From the NCBI GenBank assembly GCA_037447655.1, contig JBBHKE010001973.1:120001-146904 (forward strand): a stretch of 26,904 bases of DNA, read 5' to 3'. A program made the translations under genes and the position numbers. The notes below the pieces were generated by a model. The model was not told where the DNA came from, made no database searches, and saw only the letters and a program-made list of their open reading frames with translations. This DNA is from Zygnema cylindricum (taxonomy: Eukaryota; Streptophyta; Zygnematophyceae; Zygnematales; Zygnemataceae). Below are positions 1 to 8,937 of this stretch, one piece after another (positions within the stretch are counted from its first letter, which is position 1; every line of letters begins with the position of its first letter).

Positions 1-428
1 AGGGAAATGGAGATGGAGAAGGAAATGGGTAAGGAAATGGAGAAGGAAATGGGTAAGGAAATGGAGAAGGAAGTGGAGAAGGAAATGGAGAAGGAAGTGG
101 AGAAGGAAATGGAGAAGGAAGTGGAGAAGGAAATGGAGAAGGAAGTGGAGAAGGAAATGGAGAAGGAAGTGGAGAAGGAAATGGAGAAGGAAGTGGAGAA
201 GGAATGGAGAAGGAAGTGGAGAAGGAAATGGAGAAGGAAGTAGAGAAGGAAATGGAGAAGGAAGTGGAGAAGGAAATGGAGAAGGAAGGGAAGAAGGAAA
301 TGGAGAAGGAAGTGGAGAAGGAAATGGAGAAGGAAGTGGAGAAGGAAGTGGAGAAGGCAGTGGAGAAGGAAATGGAGAAGGAAAACGGAAAAGGAAAATG
401 GGAAATGGAAAGTGGGTCGGGAAAATAA
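1..428. repeat. 12-bp GA-rich minisatellite
   Basis: About 30 tandem copies of a 12-bp unit GGARRTGGAGAA, arranged mostly as alternating AATGGAGAAGGA and AGTGGAGAAGGA, so the higher-order period is 24 bp. The array is truncated by the window edge and decays after about 385. Because 12 is a multiple of 3 it stays open in frame and reads as a Glu/Lys/Met/Val repeat, but one 1-bp slip near 204 changes the frame and no flanking conserved domain exists. I treat it as non-coding satellite. Confidence 0.9.
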
Positions 429-958
429 TTAAGGGAGAAAAAAAAGGGATGATGACAAAGGATAAGGAAAATGGAAATAGCGGTACGGAGGAGATAGGAT
501 AAGGAGGAGGTACGGAAAACGAAAAAAGGGTAAAACAGAAATAAGGGAAATGGAAAAAGGGGTAAGGAAGATGAAAAGAGAAACGCGGAGAAGAAAGACA
601 AATGAGGGAAACGAATAAGAGAACGGGTATTGGGAAAGGAAACGAAAAAAAAAGGAGACACATAGAACAGCATTTTGGGGGTGCAAATTAATTCGGACAC
701 TGAAAATCATATCTTGACATGAAAATTGAAATTTCAAAGTTTGACGGTTTTAACGAGAAATCTACAAAAGAACAAAAGTGACAGTGTTAAATGAAAGCCC
801 ATTGCGGAACGATTTTTTTTTTTTTCTATTTCTTTCAAGTTTTGAAAGCTTCCTATTAGTTTGTTTCATACTCCTGAAATTTAAAGGCCCTCAAATAGGG
901 GCTCAAATAGCCCCCATATACCCTCCCCTTCCCCCTCCCAAGCACCCCCGTCTCCCCT
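429..958. other. gene-free A/G-rich stretch
   Basis: Purine-biased sequence that loses repeat structure by about 660 and becomes ordinary AT-rich DNA with a T11 run near 810. I see no conserved peptide or splice-bounded exon on either strand. Confidence 0.5.
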
Positions 959-959
959 C

Positions 960-1882
960 CAAATAACTCAAAATATTCCCAAATATCCCCTCCTCTCCTC
1001 CCAGATATCTCCTAAAAAATATCCCCTTCTCCCCCCAGATACCCCCAAATATCTATTTCTCCTCTCCCAAATACCCCCTAAATACCCGCTAAACATCCTC
1101 TTCTCCCCTCCCAAATACCTACTCCTCCCTTCCCTCGCCCCCAAATAACCCCAAACACTCCCAAACAGCCCCTCTCCCCTCCGTCCCCTCCCCTTCGGCT
1201 CCATCTCCCCCTTCAAAAACCTCCCCTTCCCCTCCTCCTCTACCTCCCCCCCCAAAATCACTTCCTCTCCCTTCCCCTCTCTCCAAACACCCCAAACCTA
1301 CGCCCCCTTGCACTCTCAGATGCCCTCCTTCCCCACCACGCCCACCACAAAGACCCCCCCTGCCACCCTTTCTCCGCCCCCCTCCCTCAACAACTTTCTC
1401 TTCTCCCCCCTCCCTCAAAAACACTCACTTTCTCTTCTCCCTTCTCCTTGAAAAACCTTCTTCCCACCCCCCCAAACACCCCCTTCCCCCTCCCCTCTGC
1501 CTCCCCCTCCCCTCCCTCAACACTTTTCTCTCCCCCCACTCTCCCCCCCTTCAAAACCCTCTCTCCTATCCCCTTCAAAAATCTTCTTTTCTCCTTCTCC
1601 CTCCCCTTTCAAAAACTTTCTCTTCCCTCCCCCCCCTCTCAAAAACCTTCTCTCCCCTCTTCTCAAAAACCTTCTCTCCCCCCTTCTCAAAAACCTTCTC
1701 TCCCTTCCCCTCAAAAACCCTCTCTCCTCCCTTCAAAAACCTTCTCTCTCCCCCCCCCTGGAAAACAAAAAAAACCTCCCCTCCCCCTCCCCCTCCCCCT
1801 CCCCCTCCCCCTCCCCCTCCCCCTCCCCCTCCCCCCCCCCTCCCCCCCCCCCCCCCCCCCCTCCCCCCCCCCCCCCCCCGTT
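960..1882. repeat. 900-bp polypyrimidine tract (plus strand)
   Basis: Nearly uninterrupted C/T (with A) sequence. It holds several short tandem families: an AAATACCCCC-like unit (about 970-1110), a roughly 22-bp TCTCAAAAACCTTCTCTCCC-like unit repeated at 1636-1745, then CCCTCC repeats merging into long C runs at 1780-1880. On the minus strand it follows directly on the donor of the cytidylyltransferase exon, so the transcript would carry a G-rich intron start able to form G-quadruplexes. Confidence 0.9.
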
Positions 1883-1884
1883 AC

Positions 1885-2072
1885 CTCTCGTCCTGGGCCA
1901 TGAGCGGCGGCCCCTTGCAGCTGCGGATCTGGTCGTCCGCCACGAGGCCCACCACGAGGCGGCCGGCGGCGTGGTCGCCCGCCAGACTGCCCGCGAGGGC
2001 CTTGGCGGCGCGCAGGGCGTTGGCGTGGCCCGCGTGCACCGGGTCGAAGCAACCGTCCAGGTACACGCGGAC
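1885..2072 (-). CDS. ethanolamine-phosphate cytidylyltransferase, one internal exon (partial)
   Basis: About 62 codons of a CTP:phosphoethanolamine cytidylyltransferase, the Kennedy-pathway enzyme that makes CDP-ethanolamine from CTP and phosphoethanolamine. The peptide starts VRVYLDGCFD and carries the nucleotidyltransferase signature HAGH (HxGH) followed by ANALRAAKAL, then VVGLVAD and KGPPLMAQDER. These match the first catalytic domain of this family; the KGPP block separates it from choline-phosphate cytidylyltransferase. A short Gly/Ala/His insertion (about AGSLAGDHAAGR) lies between the ALRAAKAL helix and the VVGL strand. The 3' end has a canonical donor (AG then GTAACG, GT at 1884-1883). 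The 5' boundary near 2072 has no AG acceptor (see findings). No ATG precedes it, so it is not a first exon. I could not find other exons: both sides are simple repeats. The exon is far richer in G+C than the other exons here. Confidence 0.82.
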
Positions 2073-2515
2073 GCAGGGGGGGGGAGGGAGGGGGGGAGGG
2101 GGAGAGGGAGGGGGAGAGGGAGGGGGAGAGGGAGGGGGAGAGGGAGGGGGAGGGGTGGGAGAGAGGGTTTTTGAAGGAGGGGGAGGGGGAGGGGGGGGAG
2201 GGGGGGGAGGGGGGGGAGGGGGGGGGGGAGGAGAGGGGAGAGGAGGGATTTGAGGGGGGAGGAGAGGGATTGGAGGGGGGAGAGGAGAGGGGAGAAGAGG
2301 TTTTTGAGGGGGGAGAGGAGGTTTTTGAGGGGGGGGAGGGGGTTTTGGAAGGGGGGGAGGGGGAGGGGGAGGGGGAGGGTTTTTTTGAGGGCGTAGAGGG
2401 AGAGGAGAGGGCGGCGGCGAGGGAGAGGGCGAGGGAGGTGGTGAGGAGGAGGGAGGAGGGGGAGGAGGGGGAGGCGGGGGGAGGGGGCGGGGAGGGGGAC
2501 ATGGTGGGTGGTGGG
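2073..2515. repeat. G-rich polypurine tract (plus strand)
   Basis: About 430 bp of GGGGGAGGG-type sequence with short GTTTTTGAGG interruptions. On the minus strand this is an unusually long pyrimidine tract immediately upstream of the cytidylyltransferase exon. It is largely complementary to the C-rich tract on the other side of that exon (about 1780-1880). Confidence 0.9.
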
Positions 2516-3058
2516 GATGACGTGTTTGGTACGGTTGTTATTGAGGTTACGGTTTAATATTTTTCGGGCTCCGATTTGTCGGTTTGTGGCTTTTGGGATC
2601 GGGGTAGCTTTACTTCCGAGTTCGCCTTTTTGAGAGTTTTCCGGGGGGAGGGGGGGGGGAGGGAGAGAGGGAGAGAGGGGGGAAGGTGAAAGGAATGGAT
2701 ATGGGAGAAGACTTTTTGAGAGATCGCCTACAGACGAGCAACTGGGGGAGCGTCTGGCCGTACAGGAGAGAGAGAGAGAGAAACCGACCGTGTGTACGGA
2801 GACAATTTCTAGCCGTCCGATTGTCGGTTGAATGCGTTTGAAGAAATCGGCCGAAAGCAGCCGTACGAACGTACGGAGGACAGAACGGAAAGGACGGACG
2901 TGTGAGGGAGAAGGAAAAGATTCTGTCGGCCAAAGGATCCGAAAGAGCCAATGATGCGGAATATAGGATTTTGAGTTCGCCGTACGGATGGTTCTTTCCG
3001 TGCGCAGGAAAAGGGAACGGGCGGTTCGATTTTGTCCGCAAGTGCCACGTACACGCGG
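2516..3058. other. gene-free intergenic stretch with CGTACG-type inverted repeats
   Basis: No conserved peptide on either strand. It includes a G/A tract (2641-2690), a short (GA)n (2767-2781) and many copies of CGTACGG or its complement. One is an inverted repeat, CCGTACG-AA-CGTACGG, at 2861-2876. It may be the upstream region of the minus-strand cytidylyltransferase gene. Confidence 0.4.
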
Positions 3059-3063
3059 TTTGA

Positions 3064-3207
3064 CACGTGGTATAACGTGTGACGTGTGACGGCAGTTGCA
3101 GCTGTCTTACAGACGCAGAACTTTGAGATTCTTGAAGCCTAGAGAGACAAGGAAACCGCCACGTGTTAGTGGACAGCAGGAATTCGAAAGGACAACTGTA
3201 TAAAATA
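3064..3207 (+). promoter_or_regulatory. putative promoter: two G-boxes and a TATA box
   Basis: CACGTG palindromes occur at 3064-3069 (as ACACGTGG) and 3160-3165 (as CCACGTGT), with further ACGTG cores between them. A TATAAAATA box lies at 3199-3207, 33 bp after the second G-box. G-boxes bind bZIP and bHLH factors in plants. The next gene downstream on this strand has its start codon at 3774, which would give a 5' leader of over 500 nt with several upstream ATGs (for example 3257 and 3270). The palindromes could also serve the minus-strand gene to the left. Confidence 0.45.
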
Positions 3208-3210
3208 TAC

Positions 3211-3433
3211 CGATACTGCTGCTGAGCTACATATCGCCATCTTCGAAAGCGATATTATGGCTGACTAGATGCCGATTCATACAGTGTCACAGACTCACAG
3301 TTACAGTACCGCAGCGATACGATGTTTTGATTTAGCAATACGTCCAAATTGCGATCCGATGAAAAGTACGATACGATATAGAAAAGCGTTACGATGCGAT
3401 TAATATAATCGATATGGAGCGATATTAGCGATA
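3211..3433 (+). other. cluster of CGATA motifs
   Basis: CGATA occurs at 3211, 3250, 3315, 3369, 3374, 3410, 3420 and 3429 on the plus strand, and as TATCG at 3232, interspersed with CGATG/CGATT variants. It lies just downstream of the TATA box, in the presumed leader of the next gene. Confidence 0.5.
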
Positions 3434-3773
3434 TTTTTACGACAAAAAGGAGAACGGCTGTCTCGACGTATACGATGTCACGCTGTAAGCGATTCGCGGA
3501 GTACAGTAGGACTGTGATTTTGTCAGCCGAAATTACGGAACTTAACTGAGGTGAAATTTTCCAGATTTCGCGTTTAGGCGATCTACGTGGTAGGACAGGT
3601 GTACGGTCGTAGTGTCGGGTTCACTCGTCCAGGATTAAGCTGGACGTTTAGGATTTGACGGCCGTCTGAAACTGCAGCAAGTCCCGTCTATTGAATCATT
3701 ACTTGTGCGGACGTTTTTTAGGGTTTTCTTGGAGGGCAGAAGGAGTCTTAGCAGGAAAGCGACTAGGAGCAAA

Positions 3774-6700
3774 ATGGTACGTCGGGTGCGATGTCATCCT
3801 CTCCATTTCTTGCGTTTTTTTTTTGAAAGGAACTTTTAAAGAGATTTACATGCATTTTTTCCTTACTGAAAAAGTGTGGCTATCTTTTCCCCTTTTGGTT
3901 GTATTTTTGTTAGGGTTTTCAGCTTTCAAAGTTTCCGCATCACCAGCTGTCAAATCGATACTTTTTTTTTTTTAAGTGCTTTTTTGTCTATCCCCCGGTC
4001 CTGCCATCTGTTTATCTTATCACTTTGTTTTTTTTCGGTTCCATGCTTTCAATTTTCCGTCTCTGTGATTTTTTTTATTTTTTTTTCTGTCGCAGGGAGG
4101 CGGCAAATACTTCACAGAGCTGCAGAGTGCTATCGGTGCCTCCGCATCTACCGATGTCACACAAAGCACAAACGTCGTACATATGCCTTCACGAGAGGAG
4201 GTCGACGAAGCGATTCACGGTCTGCGATCTTCTTTACGAAGGTGCACAGCCCCGCTGCTATTGGTTTAAAGGAATTGCTAGTATTAAGGCAGAATTAGTA
4301 TCAATGGTACTGTTTTTAGGGCAGACTCACACACTCGGTTTTGCGGTCTTCTTTGCAATATTAGGGTTAGTAAATTATTTGTGTAAACGCTGTATTGAAA
4401 TTATATACACTAAATCATGTTAGTGAATTATTGGCGTTAACACTTTATTAGAATTGACTACAATAGATTATGTTTGGCTTCGTGGCTCATTGTGAACCGT
4501 TAAACCTAACAGTGATTTATGAAACATGCACTCGAATCAGAGTGATTCAATCTGATAGCGATGAGTGTGTAAAGAAATTCGAGCGAAGTTAGTATTGTTA
4601 ACTGTGAGGCAGACTGATGTCGCCAATTGAAGGCCAGTTCCTCAAATAGGGTTACTAGAGGCCGTGTTGTAATTAGAGTTACTAACGCTAATTGCGATGG
4701 GTTCTTTTTTCTTTCTGCCTTGTTGATGATTAGGGTTCTCTGCCAGAATGCTTTAACAATGCAGTAATACAGTACAAATGCAGACAGATGCTAAAGTACC
4801 GAAGAATAAAAAAAAAATATTTTAAAGGTTTTAAAAAGGGTTTTTTTGAGGGAAAGGCTATGTATATGGTTTTCTTGATTGTTTTGTAGTTATTAAACAA
4901 TTAAAAGCTTGCCCACTCCGGTCATCTCATGTAAATCTTGGACGAATTTTAACTTCATAGATCTAAGTACACACCCTTTCGACTCTATTTTAACTAAATT
5001 TGAAATAAATATTCGTTTTTCTGCGAATATCCCTCAAATTGACGCGAACTTCACGTATTGATAAACAAAATGTCATAGGCAATTTTTTTTATCGTTAGTG
5101 ATTGTATTTTCATTCAGGTGTATGCTCACCGCCTATTAACTCCATTTTGTTTGAATCTTGGAAGATATATTTCAAAGTTGAACATCTCTAAAAGTGTCGA
5201 AAAACCTTGAAATTTTACACTTTCGTCGATAATTCTCCATCGTGAGGGAATGCTATTCTGTCGACTCCAATCTAGTAGATAGACCACAGGCACCAAAAAA
5301 TTGAATTTCCGAATTTCAACGTCGTAAAATTTTGTCAAAAAAAAAAAACGTTTTACTGTTCGATGATGATTTTATTCCAGGAGGAATTCTGTACCGTCTG
5401 AAGAAATCCTGACGTCGGAAGTTGGGATGATGACAACTGTCGGCACAAGAATGCTCCCTTATCTCCCTCAAGGAGTCCAACACCGATTCGTGGCTCAAGC
5501 TTTGAATATGATTGACAACAATCCTGAATTGCAGGTGTGAGAAAGAGAGAGAGAGAGAGGGAGGGGGAGAAGGGAGGGGCAGAGGGGGAGGGAAAGGGGA
5601 GGGAGAGAGAGGGGCAAGGGGGAGGAGAGGGGGAGGGGGGGGGGGGCGGGGAGGGAGAGGAATACGGAGTTGGCTTCGTTAGGTTTAAGGTAGAGTGGAC
5701 CTAATTTAGCTCAGGGTTTGCAATTTCCTTTTGGAAGTTCTTCCATGGAAGGATTTCTCGTGGGGTTCGATGTTTTTTTTTGCAATGAATGGAGAGTTTT
5801 TAAGTGGTTGTTTAGATTCATGAAAATATGTTTTTTTTGGTTTGTTTTCTGGTTAGTTGGAAGGGTTTAAGTTTGTTCTTGATACACAGTCATTTTACAT
5901 CCCTAAGACGGACGACACTCGACCACTCCATAATTCATCGAAAGTTTAATAAACCGGGAGTCGATGTCAATCATCAGTGAATTATGGGCTTTGCGTTAAG
6001 GATTGCGTCTCCCCACAGAAAGGTTTTATGCCGGGTGTTGTGAATCATGGTTCATAGCATCTCTTGCAGAGATCGATCTTCCTCCCTGTAGTTGCATTCA
6101 ATTTACGAGAATAAGGGGCAGTAATCTGCTGCATTATCTCCCTCTTTTGACAATAATCTGTCGCCTAAGTTGAGGGTTTTGTTGCCGTTTAAGATTAGGT
6201 TGGAATTAGGGTTTTAACTTGGGTTAGAGTTTAGAGTTAGGACTATAGTTAGGGTTTTGGGAATGGATTTCGTGCTAGGATTGAGATTAAGGTCTTGTGC
6301 ACGTTTTAGAACTGGGTTTTTTACGCTTTTTTTTGGGGAGTTCTTAAACTTTGCAAACTAAATTATAGGTTCAAATTAAGTATGCGTTTATGTTGGATTG
6401 AATTCTTTGTTCACATGTGAATTTCAATTTGAGTATTTAACTTGATGGCTCTTGTCCTAACTGTTGCTACACCGTGAATCGCGATACACTAATTCCGTCC
6501 TGGTCTTTTTTGGCTATGAACAAAAAATAGTGTTACTAATTCTAATTGTTTTATTCTCAATGCTATCTCTTTTTGCGGCTCACAATTGTCCACGTACTGG
6601 AGATAGAATTTATAACATCAAAACAGTCCTTATACAATTATTTCTTAACGATGAAAGCGATTTCACGGTGTAGTTTATTCATTCATTAATATTTTTCGAT

Positions 6701-7512
6701 TTCGATTTTGATGTTTTTTTAACGTATGTATTTTGTTCTTTTCTTACTTATTTATCTTGTGGGGGAACAGGAAGCCGTCGCATCACTGGCCCAAGATCCA
6801 AAAGTTTTGGAAGCGATTTGTCAAAATCAAGGAGTCCAAAGTTTAATGCGTCGACGGAGAGTTCCTCAAATTGAAAGTAAGTTTGATTAGAACTCGATTT
6901 TTGTATATTTGCATTTCGATTTGTTTAAAATATCTCGGTTTCCTCTTTTTATTTTTTCTTATGGAATTCGGTACATTTCCTCCTCTTTACGCCTAAAAAC
7001 ACTCTGTGCCTCTTTACGTTGAGTTTTGTTTTTATATTATATGTAAGTTTTTTTTCTCCTTTTAATCCTCTTGGCTCTTATCTTTAAAATCAGAAAAATG
7101 TTGAAATATACATTTTACGTCTGTATTATGAGATTGATTGTGTGGTTGTGTTCCATTTTAAGCTTTTTGACAAAGTCTTTTTCTTTATGTTCTTAAAATA
7201 AAAACAGATGCAAACGATGCGTATGTGGACGAAATTGTTGATGAAATGGAAATTCAACATAAAAAGGGTTTGGACCCATTAAACATTTTTATTCGCCAAA
7301 TTACGAGTCGAATCCACAATATTCTGCAAGACTTTGCGAGGTTCGTCTCTCGTCTTTTTGGAAAAAACCGTGAACCGGGAAATCCGATGATGGGAGAGCC
7401 AATCGAAAAAGAGCAATTTGAAGGAGAGGCACAAAGTGTCTTTCCCATGCTAATAACTCTCACAATTTTGATCATTTGCATTGTGGCGTTTAAACGGCCT
7501 CTGTTTTATTAG
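3774..7512 (+). CDS. tail-anchored membrane protein of unknown function, five exons, 237 aa
   Basis: Exons: (…)-3776, 4096-4241, 5381-5534, 6771-6876 and 7208-7512; TAA at 7510-7512. All introns are GT-AG (donors GTACGT, GTGCAC, GTGTGA, GTAAGT; acceptors CGCAG, TCCAG, AACAG, AACAG) and phases 0, 2, 0, 1 join without a break. The only in-frame ATG (3774-3776) is the last codon of exon 1; upstream the frame is open to a TAA at 3636 with no Met. The protein begins MGGGKYFTELQSAIGAS, has a basic RRRNS patch around residue 50, a conserved-looking VASLAQDPKVLEAI segment around residues 103-116, an acidic stretch (YVDEIVDEMEI), an amphipathic region about 155-180, and one hydrophobic segment (about 214-230) followed by KRPLFY. 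No signal peptide is seen, so post-translational tail-anchoring is inferred. From memory it recalls plant-specific small proteins with a similar LASDxxVWDAV block and a C-terminal membrane segment, but I cannot name the family. Confidence 0.75.
5537..5665. repeat. GA/G-rich polypurine tract in intron 3
   Basis: (GA)n passing into GGGAGGGG runs. It starts directly at the 5' splice site of the intron after exon 3 of the tail-anchored protein gene, the same position (immediately after a donor) as the G-rich tract after the cytidylyltransferase exon. Confidence 0.85.
6170..6310 (+). repeat. degenerate TTAGGGTTTT-like cluster in intron 3
   Basis: Scattered TTAGGGTTTT, TTGGGTTAGAG and TTAGGACTATAGTTAGGG words resemble decayed plant-type telomeric repeat. 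No two units are tandem and exact, so this may only be T/G-rich intron sequence. Confidence 0.25.
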
Positions 7513-8100
7513 GGGGGTACAAATGGGGAGTACAGGTGGCAAATAGGACGAAAAAGCTGTATTCTTATGTGCATATTGCGGGTAGACAAGGATTCAGTGT
7601 AGTTATTAGGAGGAGGGAGGGGGAGAGGGAGGGGAGAAGTAGAGGGAGAAAAGTAGACTGTGTTTAGGGGTCGGAGGGAGAAGAAGTGGGTGAATGTAAT
7701 AGAGAAGAAGACAGGACGGGAGAAAAGTGAAGAAGAGGGAAAGAGGAACAAGGGGAGGGAGACGGGAGGAAGGGAGGGAAGTTTGCCATGAAAGTTGGAG
7801 CCTTAGAGGGAAAAAGTGTTTGACATAGACATTAAAAGGCTATATAAGGAAATCGGTTGTAACGTGACATAACTAGCCATGTTCAAAATGTGAAATTAGC
7901 AATCTTAGGTTCTCCTACAGTTAAAAGGTTATGACTGCAAGTGCTTTAGTTTTTTTTTTCCTCCTGCTGTTTTGTTTTCATAAAAATTAATGAAAATGCT
8001 GGTTGTGACTGTAAACTACTTCTGAGTTTTTGCAAGATTTTTGTGTGAGGCAACAGTATTGCTCATTTTGAATGCGATGAAATTGATGTTGATTTCATGT
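7513..8100. other. 3' flank of the tail-anchored gene, purine-rich then AT-rich
   Basis: No gene seen. About 7609-7780 is GGGAGGAGA-type purine sequence, probably in the 3' UTR or just beyond it. A TATATAAGG word lies at 7841-7849. I find no convincing AATAAA poly(A) signal near the stop. Confidence 0.45.
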
Positions 8101-8110
8101 ATCATACGGT

Positions 8111-8292
8111 TTGACCTTGACGATATGGGAATATTCCTATCTTTTTCTGGCCTCAGATAACCTAGTTTGCCATTGAGTTTGACCATTTTGATCACTAAAA
8201 TTGACCCTTCTAAAATCGAGTTTGACTAACAGATTTACCGGGTACTTTGAATCTCGTTTTGACCATGTGAGTTGACCACCTTTAGTTTGACC
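8111..8292 (+). promoter_or_regulatory. array of seven W-box-like TTGAC[C/T] motifs
   Basis: TTGACC or TTGACT starts at 8111, 8179, 8201, 8222, 8259, 8272 and 8287, plus TTGACG at 8117, all on the same strand. TTGAC[C/T] is the core bound by plant WRKY factors. The copies are usually preceded by a T run and spaced 13-68 bp, so they could also be the remains of a short tandem repeat. No gene start is visible downstream before gap 1. Confidence 0.35.
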
Positions 8293-8587
8293 TGGTATTC
8301 CATGTGATTTTGCCAGATATGAAGATGAGTCAAGAAGCACTATGTACTTATGAATAATGTGCACAAAATTTTATCGTGTAGTTCCCAGATGTACTAAAAA
8401 TGGATGGAAAGCCTTGTAGAATAACCTGACAGTCTTTTGTTGAGCCCAATAACTTGTTTTCATGCATTTTATAACATTGTTACGCATTTGACACAGTAAG
8501 CAGGTTATCAGTACCCAGATTGATTTTCATAATTTCCTTCATTTTTTGCATGATTCTAATCAGAAAGATTTGTTTCAAATAGAAAAT
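8293..8587. other. AT-rich gene-free stretch
   Basis: Ordinary AT-rich sequence with no conserved peptide, RNA gene or repeat that I recognise. Confidence 0.4.
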
Positions 8588-8795
8588 TGAGGTGGAGGCA
8601 ACGACAGCAATGACAACAACGACAATAACGACGACTGCGACCACGAGGACGAGGACGACGTGACAATGACGACTACAGCGATGGCGACAACCATGACTAC
8701 GATGATCGTGACGGAGACCATCCAGAAAACGACAGCATTGACAGTGACGTCGACCATCAAGATAATCACCATGACTGCGACAACGACCACAGACG
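8588..8795 (+). repeat. degenerate (RAC)n trinucleotide repeat
   Basis: Triplets GAC, AAC, TAC and CAC dominate. One plus-strand frame reads Asp/Asn/His/Tyr-rich (DNHDYDDRDGDH), another Thr/Met-rich. There is no start, splice context or conserved domain. It abuts the polypurine run at gap 1. Confidence 0.6.
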
Positions 8796-8861
8796 AGAGA
8801 GAGGGAGGGGGAGAGGGGGAGAGGGAGAGAGGGAGGGAGGGAGGGAGAGGGNNNNNNNNNN

Positions 8862-8934
<73 letters not shown>
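8796..8934. repeat. polypurine/(AG)n tract interrupted by an assembly gap
   Basis: GAGAGGGAGGG purine sequence to 8851, ten N, then about 73 bp of nearly perfect (AG)n from 8862. The true repeat length is unknown. Confidence 0.9.
8852..8861. other. assembly gap (10 N)
   Basis: Exactly ten N, probably a nominal placeholder. It separates contig 1 (1-8851) from contig 2 (8862-21894). No gene spans it, so adjacency of these two contigs is not supported by anything I can see. Confidence 0.95.

Positions 8935-8937
<3 letters not shown>

Noticed and set aside
1448-1903. 151-residue Pro-rich open frame on the plus strand
   Set aside because: Low-complexity translation of the pyrimidine tract; no domain, and composition is fully explained by the DNA repeat.
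1711-2502. 263-residue Pro/Ser-rich open frame on the minus strand
   Set aside because: It is a reading of the CCCTCC and GGGAGG tracts in a frame different from the conserved cytidylyltransferase frame that it overlaps.
2610-3066. Two overlapping minus-strand open frames (85 and 143 aa) near the promoter
   Set aside because: No family resemblance, no conserved motif and no splice continuity with the cytidylyltransferase exon.
3691-3975. 94-residue hydrophobic open frame as first exon of the tail-anchored gene
   Set aside because: It begins at a non-ATG codon, is in a different frame, and reads through the intron that follows the GTACGT donor; its hydrophobicity comes from T-rich intron sequence.
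6170-6310. Interstitial telomere
   Set aside because: Only scattered TTAGGG-like words, not a tandem array of a fixed unit.
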